DNA of 64,000 bases, taken from Stenotrophomonas maltophilia. Lineage in GTDB: Bacteria; Pseudomonadota; Gammaproteobacteria; Xanthomonadales; Xanthomonadaceae. Numbering within the stretch: position 1 is the first letter of the stretch; every line of letters begins with the position of its first letter. Below, one piece after another: positions 7,401-15,880 of this stretch. The stretch is taken from positions 4,202,501 through 4,266,500 of the forward strand of contig NZ_NERD01000002.1 of the NCBI RefSeq assembly GCF_002799155.1, in the 5' to 3' direction. The notes beneath the pieces are model-generated. The model did not search any database and was not told the origin of the DNA. It was given only the letters and a program-made list of their open reading frames with translations. The position numbers were made by a program, and so were the translations under genes.

Positions 7401-9005
7401 TTAGTACAGCGTGCGCTCCGGCGCACCCGCCGGCGGCGGGGTGTACTGGTACAGCCACGTTTCCGTAAGCGTCTTGCCGCCACTGCGCAGGAACAGGCGG
7501 ATGTCGATCTGCTCGGTGCTGCCTTCCGGCGGCACCAGGTCGAACATCGCGCGGTAGCCGTTGATCTCGCGCAGCGGGCGCGCCGATACGATCTCGACCC
7601 GGCCACGGCTGGTTTCCACCACCGCTTCGACCTCGCCCTTGTCGATCAGGCTGGCCAGTTCCCCCCCTTCGAAGTCCACCGCAAAGCGCCAGCTGAAGTA
7701 CTCGCGCTTCTTGCCGACCACACCGCCCAGGCCGGTACGGCTGGCCACGCAGTGCGCCAGCGGCGGGCGCGCCGGCGGTTCGGCGCCCCAGTACAGGCGG
7801 TAGCCGACCAGCAGCTCCTGGCCGGGCTGCGGCTTTTCCTTCGGGTTCCAGAACGCCACGATGTTGTCGAAGGTCTCGTCCACGGTGGGAATCTCCACCA
7901 GCTGCACCGAGCCCTCGCCCCATTCGCCCTTCGGCTCCACCCACAGGCACGGGCGCTTCTCGTAGAACACGCCATCGTCCTGGTAATGGTCGAAATTGCG
8001 GTCGCGCTGCAGCAGGCCGAAGCCGCGCGGGTTGCGGTCCACGAACATGTTGAAGCGCAGGTTGCGCGGGTTCAGCAGCGGGCGCCAGATCCATTCGCCG
8101 GCACCGGTCCACAGCGACAGGCCATCGGTATCGTGGATCTCCGGGCGCCAGTCCCATGCCATGCGGCGGTCGTTCTCGCCCACCTGGTACATGCTGGTGC
8201 ACGGCGCAATGCCCAACCGCTCGATCGCCTTGCGCGGGTAAAGCGCACTGTCGATGTCCATCAGCAGCACGTCGCCATTGGTGATCGCGAAGCGGTAAGC
8301 ACCGGCCACGCTCGGCGAATCCAGCAGGCCGTAGACCACGATCGTCTCCGAATCGGCCGACGGCTGTTCCAGGTAATAGGCGATGAAGTCCGGGAATTCC
8401 TCCGGCTTGCCCATGCCGGTGTCAATCGCCAGGCCACGTGCGGACTGGCCGTACTGGCCTTCCTTGCCGACTGCGCGGAAGTAGCTGGCGCCGAGGAAGG
8501 CGGCGAAGTCGCGGTCGGTGTCCTTGCGGGTGTTCAGGCGGAAACCAGCGAAACCGAGGTCCGCCGGCAACTCGCCATCCTTGATGCCGCTCTTGCCGTA
8601 GTTGAACGCCGCGCCGTCATAGGCCAGCTCCTGCGCCTTGCCGTCGACCACGTCGAACATGCGTACCGGCGAGTGGAAGTACAGGCCCAGATGGAAGAAC
8701 TTGGCCTGGAACTTGCCCGGCTGGTCGGCCCACAGGGCATGGTCCTGGCGGTAGCCGATCGACTGGTACTGGTCCCAGTCCAGGCCTTCCAGCCGGCCCG
8801 GCAGCACCCGCTTGTGGCTCTTGTAGGGCGCCTGTGCCAGCGCGCGTGCCTGGCCCTTCAGGGCGGCGAAGTCGAACGGCTGCGGCTGGCCGAGGCGGCG
8901 CAGGCCCATCTGGCCGCTCTTGCTGGCCGCGCACGCGGGTAGGGACGGCAGGCCGAATGCAGCCAGGGCGAGGAAGGCATTGCGGATGAAGTCGCGTCGT
9001 TGCAT
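7401..9005 (-). CDS. opgD: Glucan biosynthesis protein D (periplasmic)
   Basis: Periplasmic protein for making osmoregulated periplasmic glucans, which act in osmoadaptation and virulence. The 534 residues begin with a twin-arginine signal (MQRRDFIRNAFLALAAFG), so it is exported folded by Tat, as E. coli OpgD is. The body matches the OpgG/OpgD family: PFDFAALKGQARALA at the N-terminus, YDGAAFNYG, GASYFRAVG, YGQSARGLAIDTG, and a C-terminal Ig-like region. The start has the Tat motif directly after Met. It is convergent with tdk across a repeat region and follows mutM on the same strand after a hairpin. Confidence 0.93.
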   Translation of the reverse strand: MQRRDFIRNAFLALAAFGLPSLPACAASKSGQMGLRRLGQPQPFDFAALKGQARALAQAPYKSHKRVLPGRLEGLDWDQYQSIGYRQDHALWADQPGKFQAKFFHLGLYFHSPVRMFDVVDGKAQELAYDGAAFNYGKSGIKDGELPADLGFAGFRLNTRKDTDRDFAAFLGASYFRAVGKEGQYGQSARGLAIDTGMGKPEEFPDFIAYYLEQPSADSETIVVYGLLDSPSVAGAYRFAITNGDVLLMDIDSALYPRKAIERLGIAPCTSMYQVGENDRRMAWDWRPEIHDTDGLSLWTGAGEWIWRPLLNPRNLRFNMFVDRNPRGFGLLQRDRNFDHYQDDGVFYEKRPCLWVEPKGEWGEGSVQLVEIPTVDETFDNIVAFWNPKEKPQPGQELLVGYRLYWGAEPPARPPLAHCVASRTGLGGVVGKKREYFSWRFAVDFEGGELASLIDKGEVEAVVETSRGRVEIVSARPLREINGYRAMFDLVPPEGSTEQIDIRLFLRSGGKTLTETWLYQYTPPPAGAPERTLY

Positions 9006-9059
9006 GCAGGCGCGTCAGGTACAGGGAGGAAGGTCGGCCATCATAGGCAGACAAACGTT

Positions 9060-9089
9060 AACGGGCAGCGGAGACGCGCCCTGCCCGTT
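9060..9089 (-). terminator. Hairpin after mutM
   Basis: AACGGGCAG and CTGCCCGTT pair across a 12-base loop, 22 bases past the mutM stop. No long T-run follows on the minus strand, so the call is moderate. Confidence 0.4.
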
Positions 9090-9111
9090 CAGCTGCCGCT
9101 GGCGGCCCGGC

Positions 9112-9924
9112 TCAGCGCTGGCAGTGGCCGCACCAGACGCTGGCGCGCTGGCCGATGGTGGCGTGCTTCAGCGGGCGGCCACAGTTCGGGCAGGGCAGCC
9201 CGTCACGGCCGTATACCAGCAGTTCCTGTTCGAAGTAGCCCGGCGCGCCGTCAGGACTGATGAAATCGCGCAGGGTGGTGCCGCCGCGGGTGATGGCGTA
9301 GCCCAGGATCTCCTTCACCGCGTCGGCCAGCCGCTGGTAGCGTTCGCGCGAGATCTTTCCTGCTTCGCGCAGCGGACTGATGCCGGCCTTGAACAGGCTT
9401 TCGGCGGCGTAGATGTTGCCCACGCCCACCACTACCGCCTGGTCCATCAGGAAGGTCTTCACCGGCGCGCTGCGGCCACGGCTGCGGGCAAACAGGTAGT
9501 CGCCATCGAATGCCTCGTCCAGCGGTTCCGGTCCCAGCCCCTGCAGTAGCGGGTGGATCTCGCCGGCCGGCTGCCACAGCAGGCTGCCGAAGCGGCGCGG
9601 GTCGTTGAAGCGCAGCAGGCGGCCGTTGTCCAGGCTGATATCCACATGGTCGTGGGCGCGCAGTGGCGTGTCACCGGGCAGCACGCGCAGGCTGCCGGAC
9701 ATTCCCAGGTGCAGCACCGCGCTGCCGATGGCGGTATCCAGCAGCAGGTACTTGGCGCGCCGGCGGATGTCCTCGATACGTTGCCCGGGCAGCAGCGCGG
9801 CCACTTCCGGCGGAATCGGCCAACGCAGGTCGGCACGGCGCAGGATCACCCCATGCACGCGGCGGCCCTGCAGGTGCGGCGCCAGGCCGCGGCGGGTGGT
9901 TTCTACTTCGGGCAGTTCAGGCAT
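9112..9924 (-). CDS. mutM: Formamidopyrimidine-DNA glycosylase
   Basis: Base-excision repair enzyme that removes 8-oxoguanine and formamidopyrimidines and nicks the abasic site. The 270 residues start with the invariant PELPEVE, in which Pro2 is the catalytic nucleophile and Glu3 essential. They contain the helix-two-turn-helix region ([12 protein letters not shown]) and end with a C-x2-C...C-x2-C zinc finger in the last 25 residues (CPNCGRP ... WCGHC). All key residues are present. It is transcribed alone on the minus strand. Confidence 0.96.
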   Translation of the reverse strand: MPELPEVETTRRGLAPHLQGRRVHGVILRRADLRWPIPPEVAALLPGQRIEDIRRRAKYLLLDTAIGSAVLHLGMSGSLRVLPGDTPLRAHDHVDISLDNGRLLRFNDPRRFGSLLWQPAGEIHPLLQGLGPEPLDEAFDGDYLFARSRGRSAPVKTFLMDQAVVVGVGNIYAAESLFKAGISPLREAGKISRERYQRLADAVKEILGYAITRGGTTLRDFISPDGAPGYFEQELLVYGRDGLPCPNCGRPLKHATIGQRASVWCGHCQR

Positions 9925-9943
9925 GGACCGATTCTACGCCCGC

Positions 9944-10276
9944 TCAGCGTGGCGGCGCCGCCAGCTCACGGGCATCCAGGACGCCATCGCCGTTGGCATC
10001 CTGCCTGTGGAAACGCTGCACGATCACCTGCCGCTGCTGCTCGCGGCTGATCGCCCTGCCCTTGCCACCGGGCAGCTCATCGGCGCTCAGCACGCCATCG
10101 CCATTGCGGTCCATGCGGTCGAAGGCATACAGCATCCACTGCACGTACTCGGCCTCGCTGACCTTGCCGTCACCATCGCTGTCCATCCGCTGCAGATAGC
10201 TGGCAGTGTCGGTGACCTGGGCCAGCGCCGCGCATGGCAGCAACATCGCCAACACAAGCCCATGCCCTGCCCTCAC
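9944..10276 (-). CDS. Small secreted EF-hand (calcium-binding) protein
   Basis: Exported protein of 110 residues, probably calcium-binding. A signal peptide of about 20 residues (LVLAMLLPCAALAQ) precedes three EF-hand-like loops: DSDGDGKVSEAE, DRNGDGVLSADE and DANGDGVLDARE, each with the Asp/Asn ligands and the closing Glu. The GTG start overlaps the stop of the upstream desaturase gene as GTGA, so the two are probably translationally coupled. Its partner and role are unknown; small EF-hand proteins of this kind are common in xanthomonads. Confidence 0.82.
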   Translation of the reverse strand: MRAGHGLVLAMLLPCAALAQVTDTASYLQRMDSDGDGKVSEAEYVQWMLYAFDRMDRNGDGVLSADELPGGKGRAISREQQRQVIVQRFHRQDANGDGVLDARELAAPPR

Positions 10277-11475
10277 GCGCCCACCAGGCTGTAGCCCTTC
10301 AAGCGTGCGGCATAGGCCTGCAGCGCGGCAATGCCGCTTTCCTCGGCCTCGCGGCACCAGGCCTGCAGCTGGTGCAGGCGCTCGGCGGCATCGTGGCCGC
10401 GGGCCTCGAGCAGCGCCGCCAGCCGCGCGCGGTACTCGACCAGGGTGCGGATGCGCGGGCGCTGCGCCACCCATTCGCTGAGCAGGGCACGGCTGTCCGG
10501 CTTCAGCCAGCGGCCATCGTTGACCAGGCCACGGCGCAGCCGGCGCGGCAGCAGGCGGCGCAGCTTGGCCCCGGCCTGTACGGCTTCCTCGCGCAGGGCC
10601 GGCATGAACACATTGCGCTGGTAGTCGGTCATCGCCTGGAAGCGGTGCGACAGCAGCGCCTTCAGGGTTTCAGCATCGGGCACGGCGATGTTCGGGCGCA
10701 CGTCCATGGCCGGCGCCACCCGCAGCACCTTGGCCAGGCGCAGCGCCTGCAGCAGGCGGATCGCACTCCAGCCGATGTCGAATTCCCAGCGCCGCATCGC
10801 GAAGCGGGCCGAGCTGGGGAAGGCATGGTGGTTGTTGTGCAGCTCCTCGCCACCGATCCAGACGCCCCACGGCGTGAGGTTGGTGGAAGTATCGGCCGAC
10901 TCGTAGTTGCGGTAGCCCCACCAGTGGCCCAGGCCGTTGACCACGCCCGCGGCCCAGAACGGAATCCACGCCATCTGGATCGCCCACAGGGCCACGCCGG
11001 GCAGGCCGAACAGCACGCTGTTGATCGCCAGCAGCAACACCGGGCCGAGCGTGGCGTGGGGGGTATACAGGTGGCGCTCGATCGCATCGTCCGGGGTACC
11101 GCGGCCGTACTGCTCGATGTCCGCGCGCATGCCGCGCGCTTCCCGGTACAGCTCCACGCCATGCCAGAACACCTTGCCGATGCCGCGGGTGACCGGGCTG
11201 TGCGGATCGTCCTCGGTCTCCACCTTGGCGTGGTGCTTGCGGTGGATGGCCACCCACTCGCGGGTGATCATCGAGGTGGTCAGCCACAGCCAGAAACGGA
11301 ACACGTGGGCCAGCGCCGGGTGGAAATCGACCCCGCGATGGGCCTGGCTGCGATGCAGGTACAGGGTCACCGAGAAGATGGTGATCTGGGTGAAGACCAG
11401 CAGTACCCCCAGCATGGCCCACCAGCCCAGGCCGAGCACACCACCGGTCAACAGGGACATCAGGGCATCAGGCAT
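10273..11475 (-). CDS. Membrane fatty acid desaturase
   Basis: Di-iron desaturase of the stearoyl-CoA (delta-9) type, expected to put a double bond in acyl chains at the inner membrane. The 400 residues show the three histidine boxes HRSQAH at 41-46, HRKHH at 78-82 and HNNHH at 213-217, with hydrophobic membrane segments around 10-38, 54-72 and 145-185. The C-terminal 150 residues are soluble and helical. The ATG at 11475 has a GGAGAG ribosome site 6 bases upstream; an upstream ATG adds a less likely extension. It is divergent from an ABC ATPase gene. Confidence 0.88.
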   Translation of the reverse strand: MPDALMSLLTGGVLGLGWWAMLGVLLVFTQITIFSVTLYLHRSQAHRGVDFHPALAHVFRFWLWLTTSMITREWVAIHRKHHAKVETEDDPHSPVTRGIGKVFWHGVELYREARGMRADIEQYGRGTPDDAIERHLYTPHATLGPVLLLAINSVLFGLPGVALWAIQMAWIPFWAAGVVNGLGHWWGYRNYESADTSTNLTPWGVWIGGEELHNNHHAFPSSARFAMRRWEFDIGWSAIRLLQALRLAKVLRVAPAMDVRPNIAVPDAETLKALLSHRFQAMTDYQRNVFMPALREEAVQAGAKLRRLLPRRLRRGLVNDGRWLKPDSRALLSEWVAQRPRIRTLVEYRARLAALLEARGHDAAERLHQLQAWCREAEESGIAALQAYAARLKGYSLVGA

Positions 11476-11626
11476 GGCAGCTCTCCGGATCGCCGCGGGG
11501 ATGGCAGACATCATGGGCGCTTGCGTTGCAAACTGCACCCCTGCGGCGGCGTATCACATCGCCATCCGTGGCACCGTTCACAGTTGGGGACCTGAGTTGT
11601 CGAGCCTTGATCCACGCACCAGCGCC

Positions 11627-12448
11627 ATGATCGCCGCCCCGCCCGATGCGGAGCTGCCCCCGTTGATCGAACTGGAGCGCGCCACCGTGGTGCGCGGCCA
11701 GGTGAAGGTGCTGCACGGGCTCAGCCTGCGCATCGCGCAGGGCCAGCACACCGCCCTGCTCGGCCCGAACGGCTGCGGCAAGTCCACCTTCATCAAGCTG
11801 ATCACCCGCGAGCTGTACCCGCTGGCCCAGGGCGACGGCACGGTGGCGGTGAAGGTGCTGGGCCAGAACCGCTGGCAGGTGGACCGGCTGCGCTCGCAGC
11901 TGGGCATCGTCACCGGCGACCTCAGCAGCAACCTGGCCGACATGCCCGGGCTGACCGTGGAGCAGGCGGTGCTGTCCGGCTTCTTCGCCAGCTACGTGGT
12001 GCCGGCCTTCCGCGAAGTGACCGCCGACATGCGCGTGCGCGTCGGCGAGACACTGGCGATGACCGGCGCCCTGTCCCTGCGCGAACGCGCCTATGCCGAG
12101 CTGTCGGCCGGCGAGACTCGCCGCGTGCTGATCGCCCGCGCACTGGTCAACCGGCCGCAGGCACTGCTGCTGGACGAACCCTCCACCGGGCTGGACCTGG
12201 TCGCCCGCGAGCAGCTGGTAGCGACCATGCGGGTTCTGGCGCAGCAGGGCATCACCCTGGTGCTGGTAACCCACCACATCGAAGAAATCATTCCCGAGAT
12301 CGAGCGGGTGGTACTGCTGCGCGATGGGCACGTACTGGCCGACGGCACCCGTGCCGAGCTGCTGCGCAGCGAGCCGCTGTCGGCGGTGTTCGGCGGCGCG
12401 ATCACCGTATGCGAGCAGGAAGGCCGGCTGACCGCCTACGCGGGGTAA
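11627..12448 (+). CDS. ABC transporter ATP-binding protein
   Basis: Stand-alone ATPase subunit of 273 residues. Walker A is GPNGCGKST at 46-54, the signature is LSAGE at 159-163 (Ala-Gly in place of the usual GG/GQ pattern), Walker B is LLLDEPSTGLD at 180-190, and the switch histidine lies in LVTHHIEE. The type resembles ModF/PhnC-like or YlmA-like molybdenum or iron ATPases. No permease or binding-protein gene is adjacent, so the substrate cannot be named. The ATG at 11627 was chosen because upstream codons have no family character. It is convergent with the DUF4785 gene across a hairpin. Confidence 0.85.
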   Translation: MIAAPPDAELPPLIELERATVVRGQVKVLHGLSLRIAQGQHTALLGPNGCGKSTFIKLITRELYPLAQGDGTVAVKVLGQNRWQVDRLRSQLGIVTGDLSSNLADMPGLTVEQAVLSGFFASYVVPAFREVTADMRVRVGETLAMTGALSLRERAYAELSAGETRRVLIARALVNRPQALLLDEPSTGLDLVAREQLVATMRVLAQQGITLVLVTHHIEEIIPEIERVVLLRDGHVLADGTRAELLRSEPLSAVFGGAITVCEQEGRLTAYAG

Positions 12449-12465
12449 TCGAAATGCGCGATGCA

Positions 12466-12488
12466 GCGGGCCGGATCTTCCGGCCCGC
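12466..12488. terminator. Hairpin between convergent genes
   Basis: 10-bp arms GCGGGCCGGA and TCCGGCCCGC with a TCT loop, 17 bases after the ABC ATPase stop and 11 bases from the end of the opposing gene. It may serve both strands. No T-run is seen. Confidence 0.4.
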
Positions 12489-12499
12489 CACCGCTGTCC

Positions 12500-13702
12500 T
12501 CAGAACCTCAACGCCAGCGCGCGCGACTCGATCGGTGCCATGCGGCTCTGGTCCTGCAATTGCAGGTCGCGCAATTCGTACGGCGCACCGAAACCCGCCG
12601 GCAACGCGGCCTGGTCGAACGGCAGCACCAGCTGGCCCGCGCCCGGGCCATCGAACCACGCGGCCGCGTGTGCCTGCGCGACCGGCTTCAGCTGGCCATC
12701 GCGGGCAGTGGCATACAGCGTGCCCCGCGCCTCATAGCGGCCGGCGGCGGCGACCTGCAGCGGCAGTGCCACCTGGCGGCTGGACGGGTCCGGCGCCGCC
12801 TGGCCACTGAAGCGCGCGGTCGGCCGTGCCACTGCGAAGGCCACCTTGCCATCGCGCAGTACGCCATCGGCCTGTGCGAACACCTGAAGCTCCCACAGCC
12901 CCTGCACGCTGCCGACATCGGCCGGGATCCGCACCTGCGCGCGCAGGCTGCCATCGGTGGTGCGCAGCAGGCGCTGCGGCCAGCTGCGGCCATCCGGTGC
13001 GACCAGCAGGGCTTCACCGCCCAGGCCACCACGACGCGATGCAAGCTGCGCAGAGGTGGCGCCGTCTTCCAGCAGGCGTGCCTGCAGCTGCACATTGCCA
13101 CCGGCCAGCACCTGCGCCTGGTTGGCCTGCACTTCCAGCCGCAGCGGGCTGTTCGGCTCCAGCACCTGTACCACATAGCGGCCCTGCGCCTGTGCGCTCT
13201 GCAGCGTATATGCACCTGCCACACTGGTCGCGCCGGTGCGCAGCATGCTGCTGCCATCACCCACCGGCATGCCGACATCCTGCAAGGCGCGCGCATCGAC
13301 ACTGCGGGCAACGCTGCTGCGGCCAGCCGGGTCGCGCACCTGCAGGGTGTTGGCCGGCAGTGCGCGGGCACCATCGGCCGGGCTCAGCTGGATCACCGCA
13401 TCCGGCGCTGTCAGCGGCAGGTCCAGGCCGCGCTGCAGCTGCGTGCCATCGACCTGCTGCCAGTAGCTGCGGCTGACCGAGGCATACGGCGTGGTCGCCT
13501 GCAGCGGTTGCATCGGGTCCAGCGCCCAGGCAAAGGCCAGTGGCGCGTGTTCGCTTTCATCCGCAGGCAGCGGCGCGGCCACCAATGCGGCGGGCACCTG
13601 ATCGCCTGCGCGGGCGGCCTGCAGCGGCTGCGCGGCCTGCGCGGCGGAAAGGGACAGCACGGCAAGCACCGCACTGGCCAGCAGGGTGGAATGGATCGTC
13701 AT
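12500..13702 (-). CDS. Secreted DUF4785-type protein
   Basis: Exported protein of 400 residues that I associate, with moderate certainty, with the DUF4785 family of xanthomonads. A signal peptide ends near residue 23 (VLSLSAAQA). After a variable segment come YASVSRSYWQQVDG and then beta-rich stretches (YTLQSAQAQGRYVVQV, LWELQVFAQADG) that look like immunoglobulin-like domains in tandem. No catalytic motif is evident. The gene starts 11 bases after the lipase stop with a GGGAGA ribosome site, so the two form an operon. It may be an accessory or co-secreted factor for the lipase; that is inference. Confidence 0.65.
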   Translation of the reverse strand: MTIHSTLLASAVLAVLSLSAAQAAQPLQAARAGDQVPAALVAAPLPADESEHAPLAFAWALDPMQPLQATTPYASVSRSYWQQVDGTQLQRGLDLPLTAPDAVIQLSPADGARALPANTLQVRDPAGRSSVARSVDARALQDVGMPVGDGSSMLRTGATSVAGAYTLQSAQAQGRYVVQVLEPNSPLRLEVQANQAQVLAGGNVQLQARLLEDGATSAQLASRRGGLGGEALLVAPDGRSWPQRLLRTTDGSLRAQVRIPADVGSVQGLWELQVFAQADGVLRDGKVAFAVARPTARFSGQAAPDPSSRQVALPLQVAAAGRYEARGTLYATARDGQLKPVAQAHAAAWFDGPGAGQLVLPFDQAALPAGFGAPYELRDLQLQDQSRMAPIESRALALRF

Positions 13703-13713
13703 GGTCGTCTCCC

Positions 13714-14592
13714 TCACTGGGTCAGGTCGTTGCGCAGGATCGTGCCGAGGCCGAAGCACTCGCGGCGGCTCTGGTTGTGGCTGAGCGGTTCTGCACCCTG
13801 GGTACGCGCCTTGTCGGTGAACCAGGTAGTGCCGGCGGCCCTCTGGCTGCTGCACTCCAGGAAGCCATCGGAGCAGGACGACAGCCAGTTCTGGGTGAAC
13901 TCCAGGCCGACGTTGGCGGCATAGCCACCGCAGTAGCTGTTGCTGTCCCACACCGCCGACTCCACGTCGCTGCCGACCACCGCGCGGAACGGCTTGGGCA
14001 GCGCCGGGCGACCGGACGTGCCATACAGGTTCTGCGCGTTGTAGGTGGCCATGCTCGCCACCTGCTGCTGGCGCACCGCGTCGTTCTTGTAACCCAGCAG
14101 CCATCCCAGCGAGGTCTCGAAGGTGTTGCCGTTCAGCACCGCATCGGCCAGCGGCGTGCCCGCCGAAGACGGTGCCAGTGCGTTGACCTTGCGCACCGTG
14201 CGGATGATCTTCGGATAGCGGCTGTCGTAGGTCGGGTTGGACAGGATCCAGCGCATCACGTTTCCACCGTTGGAGTGGGTGATCACCACCAGCTGGGTGA
14301 TGCCACGGCTGTCGATGAAGCTGGTCAACTGGTTGGCCAGGCAGCCGGCGGCTTCCGGCTTCCACATGTACTGGGTGAAGTCGCAGTTGATGACGACGTA
14401 GTTGCTGCTGTTCGGCAGGCCCTGGCGCACGGTGTCGATGATCGCCGGCTGCCAGTAGTCCTGGGTGGCATTGGTCTGCGCGCCGGTGCCATGCACGAAG
14501 GCCACGCCAACCACGTCGGCGGCCTGCGCCGGTGCGGATGCCAGCCCGAGGAGCAGGGCCAGGACGGTACTTCCTGTTGCGGTGCTGCGCAT
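13714..14592 (-). CDS. Secreted alpha/beta-hydrolase (lipase/esterase)
   Basis: Exported hydrolase of 292 residues with a signal peptide ending near residue 24 (LASAPAQA). It has the oxyanion-type GVAFVHGTG strand-loop and the nucleophile elbow THSNGG (variant G/T-H-S-x-G-G). Cysteines in the C-terminal third suggest disulfides and an extracellular place. The overall pattern recalls the LesA/LipA-type secreted esterases of Xylella and Xanthomonas, which are type II secretion substrates; the resemblance is from memory and needs an alignment. It heads a two-gene operon with the DUF4785-type gene. Confidence 0.75.
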   Translation of the reverse strand: MRSTATGSTVLALLLGLASAPAQAADVVGVAFVHGTGAQTNATQDYWQPAIIDTVRQGLPNSSNYVVINCDFTQYMWKPEAAGCLANQLTSFIDSRGITQLVVITHSNGGNVMRWILSNPTYDSRYPKIIRTVRKVNALAPSSAGTPLADAVLNGNTFETSLGWLLGYKNDAVRQQQVASMATYNAQNLYGTSGRPALPKPFRAVVGSDVESAVWDSNSYCGGYAANVGLEFTQNWLSSCSDGFLECSSQRAAGTTWFTDKARTQGAEPLSHNQSRRECFGLGTILRNDLTQ

Positions 14593-14851
14593 CGCTTCTC
14601 TCCCTCTGTCAGCGGATCCCCCCGACCCGGCTGGAACTGGACGGCCTCTCGATCACCGTTGTGCCGATGCTCATGGCGCAGCCGCGTGAAAGTCCGTGCG
14701 CTGCGACCGGATTCAGCAGACTGGCAACAATCGATGACGTTTTTCATCTCGTGTGGTGACCATGCCGGGTCTGGCCGTATGACCGATGGCCACTGCGGTG
14801 TCGTATGGGGGCTGCGATCATGGCGCGATGTTTTCTGCCCGGAGCCTGTCC

Positions 14852-15691
14852 ATGTCGCTGATTTCCCGCCCTGCCCGCCCGCTGCTTGGCCTTGCCGTCA
14901 TTGCGGTCCTGGCCGGTTGTGCCGCCACCGCCGCCAAGCCGACCGCCGTCGAAGCCAACATCACCACCAAAGCGGTGGGCTATCTGGACAAGAGCGTGGT
15001 TCCGGCCAGCCTCGACCTGGTGCCGGCGCCACCTGTCGCCGGTTCGGCCGCCCTCGCCCTGGACGAACAGATCAGCCGTGAAGCCCGCGCGCTGCGTGGC
15101 AGCCCGCGCTTCGCCCAGGCCGGTGTCGATGCGGAACTCGGCTTCCCCGAAGGCGCCAATCACTTCTCCTGTGCCGCCGACATCGACGTCGATGCGGTGA
15201 GAACCCCGGCGCTGTACCGCCTGCTGGAGCGCAGCAGGATCGACGCCAGCGCCGCCACCAAGGCGGCCAAGAACCACTACCAGCGCCCGCGCCCGTTCAT
15301 GGTCAACGGTGAGCCGACCTGCTCGCCGAAGGACGAGGAAGGCCTGCGCAAGAACGGTTCCTACCCGTCCGGCCACACCTCGATCGGCTGGGCCTGGGCA
15401 CTGATCCTGTCCGAGATCGCGCCGGACCGTGCCGATGCGATCCAGGCCCGTGGCCGCAACTACGGCGAGAGCCGCCTGGTCTGCAACGTGCACTGGCAGA
15501 GCGACATCCTCGAAGGCCGCTTCATGGGCGCCGCCGCCGTGGCCCGCCTGCACGACAACGCTGCCTTCAACAAGGACCTGCTGGCCGCACGCAAGGAGAT
15601 CGCCGCCGCACGCAAGGCCGGCCTGCACTCCAGCCGCGACTGCGCCACCGAGAATGCGGTGCTGAAGGTACGCCCGCAGAGCGCGCTGTAA
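14852..15691 (+). CDS. Class A (PAP2-type) acid phosphatase lipoprotein
   Basis: Non-specific periplasmic acid phosphatase of the PhoN/PhoC type. The 279 residues begin with a lipoprotein signal ending at Cys23 (LAGC). The three-part PAP2 signature is complete: K140-x4-RPRP, then YPSGHT at 171-176, then SRLVCNVHWQSD at 207-218, which supplies the catalytic His. The ATG at 14852 has GGAG 8 bases ahead and gives a clean signal peptide; an ATG 24 bases earlier is possible. It is the second acid phosphatase in the window, unrelated to the HAD-type one at 832-1755. Two GGGGTC palindromes follow. Confidence 0.92.
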   Translation: MSLISRPARPLLGLAVIAVLAGCAATAAKPTAVEANITTKAVGYLDKSVVPASLDLVPAPPVAGSAALALDEQISREARALRGSPRFAQAGVDAELGFPEGANHFSCAADIDVDAVRTPALYRLLERSRIDASAATKAAKNHYQRPRPFMVNGEPTCSPKDEEGLRKNGSYPSGHTSIGWAWALILSEIAPDRADAIQARGRNYGESRLVCNVHWQSDILEGRFMGAAAVARLHDNAAFNKDLLAARKEIAAARKAGLHSSRDCATENAVLKVRPQSAL

Positions 15692-15701
15692 GCGGCGATC
15701 C

Positions 15702-15740
15702 GGGGTCAGAGCCCTTCCCTTCGGAAAGGGATCTGACCCC
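15702..15740. repeat. GGGGTC-type palindrome, copy 4
   Basis: Arms GGGGTCAGAGCCC and GGGATCTGACCCC around an inner CTTCCC/GGAAAGG stem. One G-A mismatch in the arm recurs in other copies. Confidence 0.8.
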
Positions 15741-15762
15741 AGCGCGGAATGCCGATGCCATC

Positions 15763-15801
15763 GGGATCGGATCCCTTTCCACTGGAAAGGGCTCTGACCC
15801 C
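15763..15801. repeat. GGGGTC-type palindrome, copy 5
   Basis: Inverted relative to copy 4: it opens with GGGATCGGATCCC and closes with GGGCTCTGACCCC. Two copies back to back fill the gap between the acid phosphatase and the TonB-dependent receptor. Confidence 0.8.
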
Positions 15802-15826
15802 ATTCGGCAACCGATGGATGTAAAGC

Positions 15827-15860
15827 AGAAGGGCCGGCATTGCGCCGGCCCTTCTTCTTT
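15827..15860. terminator. Bidirectional terminator
   Basis: Perfect 12-bp arms AGAAGGGCCGGC / GCCGGCCCTTCT with a 5-base loop, followed by TCTTT on the plus strand and a T-rich TTCTGCTTT on the minus strand. It lies between convergent genes. Confidence 0.7.
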
Positions 15861-15880
15861 GCATTGCCGCAGCCACCGCA

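Noticed and set aside
7254..8942. A 562-codon frame antisense to opgD and into the repeat gap
   Set aside because: It begins inside a palindrome and runs against a complete opgD.
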